A DNA stretch of 64,000 bases from NCBI RefSeq assembly GCF_024679095.1, contig NW_026111623.1:117501-181500 (forward strand). Direction: 5' to 3'. Made by a program: the position numbers and the translations under genes. How positions within the stretch are numbered: the stretch's first letter is position 1; the number at the start of each line of letters is the position of its first letter. Below the pieces are notes generated by a model. That model was not told the DNA's origin. It saw only the letters and a list, made by a program, of their open reading frames with translations, and made no database searches. The stretch comes from Eriocheir sinensis (Eukaryota; Arthropoda; Malacostraca; Decapoda; Varunidae). Positions 43,101 to 57,110 of this stretch are shown piece by piece.

Positions 43101-44582
43101 TGAAAGCACCTCGATATTGAGGAGCAGATGAAAGCACCTCGATATTGATGAGCAGATGAAAGCACATCGATATTGAGGAGCAGATGAAAGCACCTCGATA
43201 TTGAGGAGCAGATGAAAGCACCTCGATATTGAGGAGCAGATGAAAGCACCTCGATATTGAGGAGCAGATGAAAGCACCTCGATATTGAGGAGCAGATGAA
43301 AGCACCTCGATATTGAGGAGCAGATGAAAGCACCTCGATATTGAGGAGCAGATGAAAGCACCTCGATATTGATGAGCAGATGAAAGCACCTCGATATTGA
43401 GGAGCAGATGAAAGCACCTCGATATTGAGGAGCAGATTAAAGCACATGAGTATTGAGGAGCAGATGAAAGCACATCGATATTGAGGAGCAGATGAAAGCA
43501 CCTCGATATTGAGGAGCAGATGAAAGCACCTCGATATTGAGGAGCAGATGAAAGCACCTCGATATTGAGGAGCAGATGAAAGCACCTTGATATTGAGGAG
43601 CAGATGAAAGCACCTCGATATTGAGGAGCAGATGAAAGCACCTCGATATTGAGGAGCAGATGAAAGCACCTCGATATTGAGGAGCAGATGAAAGCACCTT
43701 GATATTGAGGAGCAGATGAAAGCACCTCGATATTGAGGAGCAGATGAAAGCACCTCGATATTGAGGAGCAGATGAAAGCACCTCGATATTGAGGAGCAGA
43801 TGAAAGCAACTCGATATTGAGGAGCAGATGAAAGCACCTCGATATTGAGGAGCAGATGAAAGCACCTCGATATTGAGACGCAGATGAAAGCACCTTGATA
43901 TTGAGGAGCAGATGAAAGCACCTCGATATTGAGGAGCAGATGAAAGCACCTCGATATTGATGAGCAGATGAAAGCACCTCGATATTGAGGAGCAGATGAA
44001 AGCACCTTGATATTGAGGAGCAGATGAAAGCACCTCGATATTGAGGAGCAGATGAAAGCACCTTCGATATTGAGGAACATGAAAGCACCTCGATATTGAG
44101 GAGCAGATGAAAGCACCTTGATATTGAGGAGCAGATGAAAGCACCTCGATATTGAGGAGCAGATGAAAGCACCTCGATATTGAGGAGCAGATGAAAGCAC
44201 CTCGATATTGAGGAGCAGATGAAAGCACCTCGATATTGAGGAGCAGATGAAAGCTACTCGATATTGAGGAGCAGATGAAAGCACATCGATATTGAGGAGC
44301 AGATAAAAGCACCTTGATATTGAGGAGCAGATGAAAGCACATCTATATTGAGGAGCAGATGAAAGCACCTCGATATTGAGAGGCAGATGAAAGCACCTCG
44401 ATATTGAGGAGGAGATGAAAGCAAATAGATAATGAAGAGCAGATGAAAGCACCTGGATATTGAGGAGCACATGTTAGATCCTCGATATTGAGGATCAGAT
44501 GAAAGCACCTCGATATTGAGGAGCAGGTGATAGCACCTCGATATTGAGGAGCAGATGATAGCACCTCAATATTAATGAGCTC
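40144..44582 (-). repeat. 28-bp satellite, left arm, about 158 copies
   Basis: The + strand unit joins GATGAAAGCACCTCGATATT and GAGGAGCA, 28 bp. CTCGATATTGAG inside it is a near-perfect 12-bp palindrome. Variants: ACATCGAT, ACCTTGAT, GATGAGCA, GATAGCA. The block 42300-44400 is the most uniform. The strand label marks orientation relative to the right arm. Three minus-strand frames lack stops at the same time (84 bp = three units = 28 codons), producing frames of up to 870 codons (41858-44470) with NIEVLSSAPQYRGAFICSSI-type repeats; these are not genes. Confidence 0.97.
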
Positions 44583-44600
44583 CTCAGTATCTAGGTGCTT
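44570..44600. other. Satellite inversion junction
   Basis: The last left-arm unit (GCACCTCAATATTAATGAG) meets the first right-arm unit (CTCCTCAGTATCTAGGTGC) head to head around 44580-44583. No unique sequence lies between them. Confidence 0.93.
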
Positions 44601-45999
44601 TCTACTACTCCTCAATATCAAGTTGCTTTTATCTGCTCCTCAGTATCAATGTGCTATCATCTGCTCCTCAATATCGATGTGCTTTCACCTGCTCCTCAAT
44701 ATCGAGGTGCTTTAATCTGCTCCTCAATATCGATGTGCTTTCATCTGCTCATAAATATCGAGGTGCTATCATCTGCTCCCCAATACCGATGTGCTTTCAT
44801 CTGCTCATCAATATCGAGGAGCTATCATCTGCTCCTCAATATCAAGCTGCTTTCCTCTGCTCCTCAATATCAATGTGCTTTTATCTTCTCCTCAATATTA
44901 ATGTGCTATCATCTGCTCCTCAATATCAAGTTGGTTTCATCTGCTCCTCAATATCAAGGTGCTTTTATCTCCTCATCAAAATCAGTGTGCTTTCATCTGC
45001 TCCTCAAAATCGAGAGGGTTTCATCTGCTTCTCAATATCGATGTGCTTTAGTCTGCTCATCAATATCAAGGTGCTTTCATCTGCTCCTCAATATAAAAGT
45101 GCTTTCATCTGCTCCTCAATATCTATGTTCTTTCACCTTCTCCTCGGTACCGAGGTGTTTTCATCTGCTCCTCAATATCAAGGTGCTTTCATCTGCTCTT
45201 CAATATCAAGGTGCTTTCATCTGCTCCTCAATATCAAGGTGCTTTCATCTGCTCCTCAATATCAAGGTGCTTTCATCTGCTCCTCAATATTGAGGTGCTT
45301 TCATCTGCTCCTCTATATCAAGGTACTTTCATCTGCTCCTCAATATCAAGGTGGTTTCATCTGCTCCTCAATATCGATGTGCTTTCAAATGCTCCTCATT
45401 ATCAAGTTGCTTTCATCTGCTCCTTAATATAAAGGTGCTTTCATCTGCTCCTCAATATCGATGTGCTTTCATCTGCTCATCAACATCGATGCTCTTTCAT
45501 CTGCTCTTTTATATGGAGGTGCTGTCATCTGCTCCCCAATATCGATGTGCTTTCATCTGCTCATCAATATCGAGGTGCTATCATCTGCTCCTTAATAACG
45601 AGGTGCTTTCATCTGCTCTTCAATATCAAGGTGGCTTCATCTGCTCCTCAATATATATGTGCTTACATCTGCTCCTCAGTATCGAGGTTCTTTTTACTGC
45701 TCCTCAATATCAAGTTACTTTCATCTGCTCCTCCGTATCAAGGTGATATCATCTGTTCCTCCGTACCGATATGCTTTCATCTGCTCCTCAATATCGATGT
45801 GCATTCACCTGCTCCTCAATATCGAGGTGCTTTAATCTGCTCCTCAATATCGATGTGCTTCCATCGTATCCTCAATATTGATGTGCTTTCATCCGCTCAT
45901 CAATATCGAGGTGCTATCATCTGCTCCCCAATACCGATGTGCTTTCATCTGCTCATCAATATCGAGGTGCTGTCATCTGCTCCTCAATATCAAGGTGCT

Positions 46000-46860
46000 A
46001 TCATCTGCTCACCAATACCGATTTGCTTTCATCTGCTCATCAATATCGAGGTGCTATCATCTGCTCATCAATATCGAGGTGCTATCATCTGCTCCCCAAT
46101 ACCGATGTGCTTTCATCTGCTCATCAATATCGAGGTCCTATCATCTGCTCCTCAATATCGATGTGCTTTCATCTGCTCCCCAATACTGATGTGCTTTCAT
46201 CTGCTCTTCAATATCGATGTGCTTTCATCTACTCCCCAATACCGATGTGCTTTCATCTGCTCATCAATATCGATGTGCTTTCATCTGCTCCCCAATACCG
46301 ATGTGCTTTCATCTGCTCATCAATATCGAGATCCTATCATCTGCTCAACAATATCGAGGTGCTATCATCTGCTCCCCAATACCGATGTGCTTTCATCTGC
46401 TCATCAGTATCGAGGTGCTATCATCTGCTCCTCAATATCAAGGTTCTTTCATCTGCTCACCAATACCGATTTGCTTTCATCTGCTCATCAATATCGAGGT
46501 GCTATCATCTGCTCATCAATATCGAGGTGCTATCATCTGCTCCCCAATACCGATGTGCTTTCATCTGCTCATCAATATCGAGGTCCTATCATCTGCTCCT
46601 CAATATCGATGTGCTTTCATCTGCTTCACTATATCGAGGTGCTTTCACTTGCTCCTCAATATCAAGGTGCTATCATCTGCTCCTCAATATCAAGGTTCTA
46701 TCATCTGCTCACCAATACCGATGTGCTTTCATCTGGTCATCAATATCGAGGTGCTATCATCTGCTCATCAATATCGAGGTGCTATCATCTGCTCCCCAAT
46801 ACCGATGTGCTTTCATCTGCTCCTCAATATCGAGGTCCTATCATCTGCTCCTCAATATCG
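46000..46860 (+). repeat. 56-bp dimer higher-order block inside the 28-bp satellite
   Basis: Units alternate between ATCAATATCGAGGTGCTATC and CCCCAATACCGATGTGCTTT (or ACCAATACCGATTTGC), making a 56-bp repeat. Related blocks lie at about 49020-49960 and 52770-53820, the equivalent places in the larger repeats. Confidence 0.75.
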
Positions 46861-47349
46861 AGGTGCTTTCACTTGCTCCTCAATATCAAGGTGCTTTTAT
46901 CTGCTCCTTAATATCAAGGTGCTTTCATCTGATCCTCAATATCGGTGTGCTTTCATCTGCACCTCAATATCGAAGTGCTTTCATCAGCTCCTCAATATTG
47001 AGGTGGTTTCATCTGCTCCTCAAAATCGAGGTGCTTTCATCTGTTCATCAATATCGATGTGCTTTCACCAGCTCCTCAATATCGAGCTGCTTTCATCTGC
47101 TTCTCCATATCAAGGTGCTTTCATCTGCTTCTCAAAATCGATGTGCTTTCACCTGCTCCTCAATATCGAGGTGCTTTCATCTGCTTCTCAATATCAAGCT
47201 GCTTTCATCTGCTCCTCAATACCGATGTGCTTTCGTCTGCTCGTCAATATCGATGTGCTTTCGAGTACTCCTCAATATCAGGGTGCTTTCACCTGCTCTT
47301 CAATAACAAGGTGCTTTCAATTGCTCCTCAATATCTAGGTGCTTTCACT

Positions 47350-47650
47350 TGCTCCTCAATATCGATGTGCTTTCATATGCTCATTAATATCGAGGTGCTT
47401 TCATCTTCTCCTCAATATCTAGGTGCTTTCATCTGCTCCTCAATATCGATGTGCTTTCATCTGCTCATTAATATCGAGGTGCTTTCATCTTCTCCTCAAT
47501 ATCTAGGTGCTTTCATCTGCTCCTCAATATCGATGTGCTTTCATCTGCTCATTAATATCGAGGTGCTTTCATCTTCTCCTCAATATCTAGGTGCTTTCAT
47601 CTGCTCCTCAATATCGATGTGCTTTCATCTGCTCATTAATATCGAGGTGC
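47350..47650 (+). repeat. 84-bp trimer higher-order block, four copies
   Basis: TCATTAATAT occurs at 47381, 47465, 47549 and 47633, exactly 84 bp (three monomers) apart, with CTTCTCCTCAATATCTAGG in each period. At the equivalent position of the next large repeat (about 50490) only one such period is present. Confidence 0.88.
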
Positions 47651-50600
47651 TATCATCTGCTCCTCAAAAACGATATGCTTTCATCTGCTCATCAATATCG
47701 AGGTGCTATCATCTGCTCCTCAATAACGTGGTGCTTTCATCTGCTCCTCAATAATGACTGTTTTCATCTGCTCCTCAATATCAAGGTGTTTTCATCTGCT
47801 CCTCATTATCAAGGTGCTTTCATCTGCTCCTCAGTATCTAGGTGCTTTCTACTACTCCTCAATATCAAGTTGCTTTTATCTGCTCCTCAGTATCAATGTG
47901 CTATCATCTGCTCCTCAATATCGATGTGCTTTCACCTGCTCCTCAATATCGAGGTGCTTTAATCTGCTCCTCAATATCGATGTGCTTTCATCTGCTCATT
48001 AATATCGAGGTGCTATCATCTGCTCCCCAATACCGATGTGCTTTCATCTGCTCATCAATATCGAGGAGCTATCATCTGCTCCTCAATATCAAGGTGCTTT
48101 CCTCTGCTCCTCAATATCAATGTGCTTTTATCTTCTCCTCAATATTAATGTGCTATCATCTGCTCCTCAATATCGAGTTGGTTTCATCTGCTCCTCAATA
48201 TCAAGGTGCTTTTATCTCCTCATCAATATCAGTGTGCTTTCATCTGCTCCTCAAAATCGAGAGGGTTTCATCTGCTTCTCAATATCGATGTGCTTTAGTC
48301 TGCTCATCAATATCAAGGTGCTTTCATCTGCTCCTCAATATAAAAGTGCTTTCATCTGCTCCTCAATATCTATGTTCTTTCATCTGCTCGTCGGTACCGA
48401 GGTGTTTTCATCTGCTCCTCAATATCAAGGTGCTTTCATCTGCTCCTCAATATCAAGGTGCTTTCATCTGCTCCTCAATATCAATGTGCTTTCATCTGCT
48501 CTTCAATATCAAGGTGCTTTCATCTGCTCCTCAATATCAAGGTGCTTTCATCTGCTCCTCTATATCAAGGTGGTTTCATCTACTCCCCAATATCGATATG
48601 CTTTCATCTGCTCATCAATATCGAGGTGCTATCATCTGCTCCTTAATAACGAGGTGCTTTCATCTGCTCTTCAATATCGAGGTGCTTTCATCTGCTCCTT
48701 AATAACGAGGTGCTTTCATCTGCTCATCAATATCGAGGTGCTATCATCTGCTCCTTAACAACGAGGTGCTTTCATCTGCTCCTCAATATATATGTGTTTA
48801 CATCTGCTTCTCAGTATCGAGGTTCTTTTTACTGCTCCTCAATATCAAGTTGCTTTCATCTGCTCCTCAGTATCAAGGTGCTATCATCTGTTCCTCAGTA
48901 CCGATGTGCTTTCATCTGCTCCTCAATATCGATGTGCATTCACCTGCTCCTCAATATCGAGGTGCTTTAATCTGCTCCTCAATATCGATGTGCTTTCATC
49001 TGATCCTCAATATTGATGTGCTTTCATCTGCTCAGCAATATCGAGGTGCTATCATCTGCTCCCCAATACCGATGTGCTTTCATCTGCTCATCAATATCGA
49101 GGTGCTATCATCTGCTCCTCAGTATCAAGGTGCTATCATCTGCTCACCAATACCGATTTGCTTTCATCTGCTCATCAATATCGAGGTTCTATCATCTGCT
49201 CATCAATATCGAGGTGCTATCATCTGCTCACCAATACCGATTTGCTTACATCTGCTCATCAATATCGAGGTGCTATCATCTGCTCCTTAGTATCAAGGTG
49301 CTATCATCTGCTCACCAATACCGATTTGCTTTCATCTGCTCATCAATATCGAGGTTCTATCATCTGTTCATCAATATCGAGGTGCTATCATCTGCTCACC
49401 AATACCGATGTACTTTCATCTGCTCATCAATATCGAGGTGCTATCATCTGCTCCTCAATATCAAGGTGCTATCATCTGCTCACCAATACCGATTTGCTTT
49501 CATCTGCTCATCAGTATCAAGGTGCTATCATCTGCTCCTCAATATCAAGGTTCTATCATCTGCTCACCAATACCGATTTGCTTTCATCTGCTCATCAATA
49601 TCGAGGTGCTATCATCTGCTCATCAATATCGAGGTGCTATCATCTGCTCCTCAATACCGATGTGCTTTCATCTGCTCATCAATATCGAGGTCCTATCATC
49701 TGCTCCTCAATATCGATGTGCTTTCATCTGCTTCACTATATCGAGGTGCTTTCACTTGCTCCTCAATATCAAGGTGCTATCATCTGCTCCTCAATATCAA
49801 GGTTCTATCATCTGCTCACCAATACCGATGTGCTTTCATCTGGTCATCAATATCGAGGTGCTATCATCTGCTCATCAATATCGAGGTGCTATCATCTGCT
49901 CCCCAATACCGATGTGCTTTCATCTGCTCATCAATATCGAGGTCCTATCATCTGCTCCTCAATATCGAGGTGCTTTCACTTGCTCCTCAATATCAAGGTG
50001 CTTTTATCTGCTCCTTAATATCAAGGTGCTTTCATCTGATCCTCAATATCGGTGTGCTTTCATCTGCACCTCAATATCGAAGTGCTTTCATCAGCTCCTC
50101 AATATTGAGGTGGTTTCATTTGCTCCTCAAAATCGAGGTGCTTTCATCTGTTCATCAATATCGATGTGCTTTCACCAGCTCCTCAATATCGAGCTGCTTT
50201 CATCTGCTTCTCCATATCAAGGTGCTTTCATCTGCTTCTCAAAATCGATGCGCTTTCACCTGCTCCTCAATATCGAGGTGCTTTCATCTGCTTCTCAATA
50301 TCAAGCTGCTTTCATCTGCTCCTCAATACCGATGTGCTTTCGTCTGCTCGTCAATATCGATGTGCTTTCGAGTACTCCTCAATATCAGGGTGCTTTCATC
50401 TGCTCTTCAATAACAAGGTGCTTTCAATTGCTCCTCAATATCAAGGTGCTTTCACTTGCTCCTCAATATCGATGTGCTTTCATATGCTCATTAATATCGA
50501 GGTGCTTTCATCTTCTCCTCAATATCTAGGTGCTTTCATCTGCTCCTCAATATCGAGGTGCTTTCATCTGCTCCTCAATAACTAGGTGCTTTCATCTGCT

Positions 50601-53600
50601 CCTCAACATCGAGGTGCTTTCATCTGCTCCTCAATATCGAGGAGCATTCATCAGCTCCTCTATATCAAGGTGCTTTCATCTGCTCCTCAGTATCAAGGTG
50701 CTTGCATCTGCTCCTCAATACCGAGGTGCTTCCTCAATATCAAGGTGCTTTCACCCGCTTCCCAATATCAGTGTGCTTTCACCTGCTCCTCAATATCGAG
50801 TTGCTTCCATCTGGACCTCAATATCGATGTGCTTTTATCTGCTCCTCAGTATCGATGTGCTTTCATCTGCTCATTAATATCGAGGTGTTATCATCTGCTC
50901 TCCAATATCGATGTGCTTTCATCTGCTCATCAATATCGATTTGATATCATCTGATTCTCAATAACGAGGTCCTTTCATCTGCTCCTCAATATTGAGCTAT
51001 TTCCATCTGCTCCTCAATATCAAGGTGCTTTCATCTGCTCCTCAATATCAAGGTGGTTTCATCTGCTCCTCAATATCTATGTTCTTTCATCTGCTCCTCG
51101 GTATCGAAATGCTTTCTTCTGAACTTAATATTAAGTTGCTTTCATCTGCTCCTCAGTATAAAGGTGCTTTCATCTGCCCCTGAATATCGAGGTGCTTTAA
51201 TCTGCTCCTCTATATCAAGGTGCTTTTATCTGCTCCTCAATATAATTGCTTTCACCTGCTCATGAATATCGAGGTGCTTCTATCTGCTCCTCAATATCGA
51301 TGTGCTTTCATCTGCTCATTAATATCGAGGGGCTATCATCTGCTCCTCAAAAACGATATGCTTTCATCTGCTCATCAATATCGAGGTGCTATCATCTGCT
51401 CCTCAATAACGTGGTGCTTTCATCTGCTCCTCAATAATGACTGTTTTCATCTGCTCCTCAATATCAAGGTGTTTTCATCTGCTCCTCATTATCAAGGTGC
51501 TTTCATCTGCTCCTCAGTATCTAGGTGCTTTCTACTACTCCTCAATATCAAGTTGCTTTTATCTGCTCCTCAGTATCAATGTGCTATCATCTGCTCCTCA
51601 ATATCGATGTGCTTTCACCTGCTCCTCAATATCGAGGTGCTTTAATCTGCTCCTCAATATCGATGTGCTTTCATCTGCTCATCAATATCGAGGTGCTATC
51701 ATCTGCTCCCCAATACCGATGTGCTTTCATCTGCTCATCAATATCGAGGAGCTATCATCTTCTCCTCAATATCAAGGTGCTTTCCTCTGCTCCTCAATAT
51801 TAATGTGCTTTTATCTTCTCCTCAATATTAATGTGCTATCATCTGCTCCTCAATATCGAGTTGGTTTCATCTGCTCCTCAATATCAAGGTGCTTTTATCT
51901 CCTCACCAATATCAGTGTGCTTTCATCTGCTCCTCAAAATTGAGAGGGTTTCATCTGCTTCTCAATATCGATGTGCTTTAGTCTGCTCATCAATATCAAG
52001 GTGCTTTCATCTGCTCCTCAATATAAAAGTGCTTTCATCTGCTCCTCAATATCTATGTTCTTTCATCTGCTCCTCGGTACCGAGGTGTTTTCATCTGCTC
52101 CTCAATATCAAGGTGCTTTCATCTGCTCCTCAATATCAAGGTGCTTTCATCTGCTCCTCAATATCAAGGTGCTTTCATCTGCTCCTCAATATAAAGGTGC
52201 TTTCATCTGCTCCTCAATATCAATGTGCTTTCATCTGCTCTTCAATATCAAGGTGCTTTCATCTGCTCCTCAATATCAAGGTGCTTTCATCTGCACCTCT
52301 ATACCAAGGTGGTTTCATCTGCTCCCCAATATCGATATGCTTTCATTTGCTCATCAATATCGAGGTGCCCTCATCTGCTCCTTAATAACGAGGTCCTTTC
52401 ATCTGCTCTTCAATATCGAGGTGCTTTCATTTGCTCCTTAATAATGAGGTGCTTTCATCTGCTCATCAATATCGAGGTGCTATTATCTGCTCCTTAACAA
52501 CGAGGTGCTTTCATCTGCTCCTCAATATATATGTGTTTACATCTGCTCCTCAGTATCGAGGTTCTTTTTACTGCTCCTCAATATCAAGTTGCTTTCATCT
52601 GCTCCTCAGTATCAAGGTGCTATCATCTGTTCCTCAGTACCGTTGTGCTTTCATCTGCTCCTCAATATCGATGTGCATACACCTGCTCCTCAATATCGAG
52701 GTGCTTTAATCTGCTCCTCAATATCGATGTGCTTTCATCTGATCCTCAATATTGATGTGCTTTCATCTGCTCAGCAATATCGAGGTGCTATCATCTGCTC
52801 CCCAATACCGATGTGCTTTCATCTGCTCATCAATATCGAGGTGCTATCATCTGCTCCTCAGTATCAAGGTGCTATCATCTGCTCACCAATACCGATTTGC
52901 TTTCATCTGCTCATCAATATCGAGGTTCTATCATCTGCTCATCAATATCGAGGTGCTATCATCTGCTCACCAATACCGATGTGCTTTCATCTGCTCATCA
53001 ATATCGAGGTGCTATCATCTGCTCCTCAATATCAAGGTGCTATCATCTGCTCACCAATACCGATTTGCTTTCATCTGCTCATCAATATCGAGGTGCTATC
53101 ATCTGCATATCAATATCGAGGTGCTATCATCTGCTCCTCAATATCAAGGTGCTAGCCTCTGCTCACCAATACCGATTTGCTTTCATCTGCTCATCAATAT
53201 CGAGGTGCTATCATCTGCATATCAATATCGAGGTGCTATCATCTGCTCGTCAATATCAAGGTGCTATCATCTGCTCCCCAATACCGATTTGCTTTCATCT
53301 GCTCATCAATATCGAGGTGATATCATCTGCTCCTCAATATCAAGGTGCTATCATCTGCTCACCAATACCGATTTGCTTTCATCTGCTCATCAATATCGAG
53401 GTGCTATCATCTGCATATTAATATCGAGGTGCAATCATCTGCTCCTCAATATCAAGGTGCTATCATCTGCTCCCCAATACCGATGTGCTTTCATCTGCTA
53501 TTCAATATCGAGGTGCTATCATCTGCTCCCCAATACCGATGTGCTTTCATCTGCATATCAATATCGAGATCCTATCATCTGCTCCTCAATATCGATGTGC

Positions 53601-56600
53601 TTTCATCTGCTCCACTATATCGAGGTGCTTTCACTTGTTCCTCAATATCAAGGTGCTATCATCTGCTCCTCAATATCAAGATTCTATCATAAGCTCACCA
53701 ATACCGATGTGCTTTCATCTGCTCATCAATATCGAGGTGCTATCATCTGCTCATCAATATCGAGGTGCTATCATCTGCTCCATAATACCGATGTGCTTTC
53801 ATCTGCTCATCAATATCGAGGTCCTATCATCTGCTCCTCAATATCGATGTGCTTTCATCTGCTCCTCAAAATCGAGGTGCTATCATCGGCTCCTCAATAT
53901 CGAGGTGCTTTCATCTGATCCTCAATATCGAGTTGGTATCATGTGCTCCTCAATATCGAGGTGCTTTCATCTGCTCCTCAATATCGAAGTTCTTTATTCT
54001 GCTCGTCATTAACGATGTGCTTTCATATGTTTCTCAATATCGAGTTGCTTTCATCTGCTCCTCAATAGCAAGGTGCTTTCATCTGCTCCTCAATATCTAT
54101 GTGCTTTCATATGCTACTCAATATCAAGGTGCTTTCATCTGCTCCTCAGTATGGAGTAGCTTTCACCTGCTCCTCAATATCGAGGTGCTTTCATCTGCTC
54201 GTCAATATCGAGGTTCTATCATCTGCTCCTCAATATCGAGGTGATTTCATCTACTCCTCAATATTGAGGTGGTTTCAACTGTTCCTCAATATCGATGTGC
54301 TTTCATCTGCTCCTCAATATCGATGTGTTTTCATCTGCTCCTCAATATCGATGTGCTATCATCTGCTGATCAATATCGACGTGCTATCATCTGCTCCCAA
54401 ATATCGATGTGCTTTATTCTGCTCATAAATATCAAGGTGCTTTCTTCTGCTCCTCAGTATCGATGTGCTTTCATCTGCTCCTCAACATCGAGGCTCTTTC
54501 ATCTGCTCCTCAATATAGAGGTGCTTTCATCTGCTCCTTAATATCCTTGTGCTTTCATCTGATCATCAATATCAAGGAGCTTTCATCTGCTCATCAATAT
54601 CGAGGTACTTTTATCTGCTCCTCAATATCAAGGTGTTTCATCTGCTCATCAATATCGAGGTGCTATCATCTGCTCTTTAATATCGATGTGCTTAAGTCTG
54701 CTCTTCAATATCGGGGTGCTATCATCTGCTGCTCAATATCGATGTGCTTTTATCTGCTCCTCAATATGAAGCTGCTTTCATCTGGTCATCAATATCGAGG
54801 TGCTATCATCTGCTCCTCAATATCGATGTGCTTTCATCTGTTCCTCAATATCGAGGTGCTTTCATCTACTCCTCAATATCAAGGCGCTATCATATGCTCG
54901 TCAATAACGAGATGCTTTTATCTGCTCATCAATATCGAGGTGCTTTCATCTGCTCCTCAATATGGAGATGCTATCATCTGCTCCTCAATATTGATGTGAT
55001 TTCATCTGCTCCTCAATATCGAGGTGCTTTCATCTGCTCCTCAATATCGATGTGCTTTCATCTGCACCTCGATATCGATGTGCTTTCATTTGCTTCTCAA
55101 TATCGAGGTGCTTTCACCTGCTTTCCAGTATCGATATGCTTTCACCTGCTCCTTAATATCGAGGTGCTTTCATCTGCTCATCAATTTCGAGGTGCTATCA
55201 TCTGCTCCCCAATATCGATTTGCTTTCATCTGCTCATCAATATCTAGGTGATATTATCTGCTCCTCAATATCGAGGTGCTTTCATCTGCTAATCAATATG
55301 GAGCTGTTTACATCTTCTCCTCAATACCAAGGTGCTTTCATCTGCTACTCAATATCAAGGTGCTTTCATCTGCTCTTTAATAGTGTTGTGCTTTCATCTG
55401 CTCATCAATATCGAGAAGCTTTCATCTGCTCCTCAATATTAAGGTGCTTTCATCTGGTCCTCAATATCAAGGTGCTTTCATTTGCTCATAAATAAAAAGG
55501 TGCTTTCCTCTGCTCCTCAATATCGAGGTACTTTCATCGGCTCTTAAATATCGAGGTTAGATCATCTGCTTCTCAATATCGATGTTCTTTAATCTGCTCC
55601 TCTATATCGAGGTGGTATCATGTGCTCCTCAATATGGATGTGCTTTCATCTGTTCCTCAATATCGAGGTACTTTCATCTGCTCTTAAATATCGAGGTGCT
55701 CTCATCTGCTCTTAAATATCGATGTTCTTTCATCTCCTCCTCAATATCGAGTTGCTTTCATCTGCTCCTCAATATCGATGTGCTATCATGTGCTCGTCAA
55801 TATCGAGGTTCTTTCATGTGCTCCTCAATATCGATGTGATTTCATCTGTTCCTCAATATGGAGGTGCTTTCATCTGCTCCTCAATATCGAGGTGCTAGTA
55901 TCTGCTCCTCAATATCGATATGCTTTCATCTGCTCCTCAATATCAAGATCCTTTCATCTGCTCCTCAATATCGAGGTGCTTTCTTCTGCTCCTCAATATC
56001 GAGGTGCTTTCATCTGCTCCTCAGCATCAAGGTGCTTTCATCTACTGCTCAGTATCGAGGTGCTTTCATCTGCTCCTCAATATCAAGGTGCTTTCACCTG
56101 CTCCTCAGTAACAAGGTGCTTTCACCTGCTCCTCAATATCAAGGTGCTTTCACCTGCTCCTCTTTATCTAGGTGCTTTATTCTGCTTCTCAGTATCAAAG
56201 TGCTTTCATCTCCTCATCAATATCGAGGTGCCTTCATCTGCTCATCAATATCGAGGTGCTTTCATCTACTCCTTAATATCGAGGTGCTTTCATCTGCTCC
56301 TCAATATCGAAGTGCTTTCTTCTACTCCTTAATATCAAGGTGCTTTCATCTGCTCCTCAATATCGAGGTGCTTTCATCTGCTCATCAATATCGAGATGCT
56401 CTCATCTGCTCCTCAATATCTATGTGCTTTCATCTGCTCCTCAATATCGAGGTTGTATCATATGCTTCTCAATATCGAGATGCTTTCATCTCCTCCTCAA
56501 CAGCGAGGTGCTTTCATCTGCTCCTCAATATCAAGGTGCTTTCATCTCCTCCTCAACATCGAGGTGCTTTCACCTGTTCCTCAATATCGAGGTGCTATCA

Positions 56601-56814
56601 GGTGCTCGTCAATATCGATGTGCTTTAATCTGCTCCTCAATATCGATGTGCCTTCACCTGCTCGTCAATATCGAGGTCCTTTCATCTGCTCCTCAATATC
56701 AAGGTGCTTTCATCTGCTCCTCAATATCAAGATGCTTTCATCTGCTCCTTAATATCGATGTGCTTTCATCTTCTGTTCAATATCGAGGTGCTTTTATCTG
56801 CTCTTCAATATCGA

Positions 56815-57110
56815 TATGCTTTCATCTTCTGAATATCGAGGAGCTTTTATCTGCTTCTAAATATCGATGTGCTTTCATCTTCTCAATATCGAGGAGCTTT
56901 CATCTGCTCCTAAATATCGATGTGCTTTCATCTTCTCAATATCGAGGAGCTTTCATCTGCTCCTAAATATCGATGTGCTTTCATCTTCTCAATATCGAGG
57001 AGCTTTCATCTGCTCCTAAATATCGATATGCTTTCATCTTCTCAATATCGAGGAGCTCTCATCTGCTCCTAAATATCGATGTGCTTTCATCTTCTCAATA
57101 TCGAGGTGCT
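56815..57110 (+). repeat. 53-bp variant dimer block
   Basis: A monomer with a 3-bp deletion (TCTTCTCAATATCGAGGAGC) alternates with a normal one (CTCCTAAATATCGATGTGC), giving 53 bp at 56869, 56922, 56975 and onward for about five periods. Shorter echoes occur near 59800 and 62560. Confidence 0.85.

Noticed and set aside
41858..44470. 870-codon frame with a 28-residue repeat (minus) and its + strand counterparts to 63720
   Set aside because: All three frames of the same strand are open at once because the 28-bp unit lacks stops; no start context, domain or non-repeat ends.
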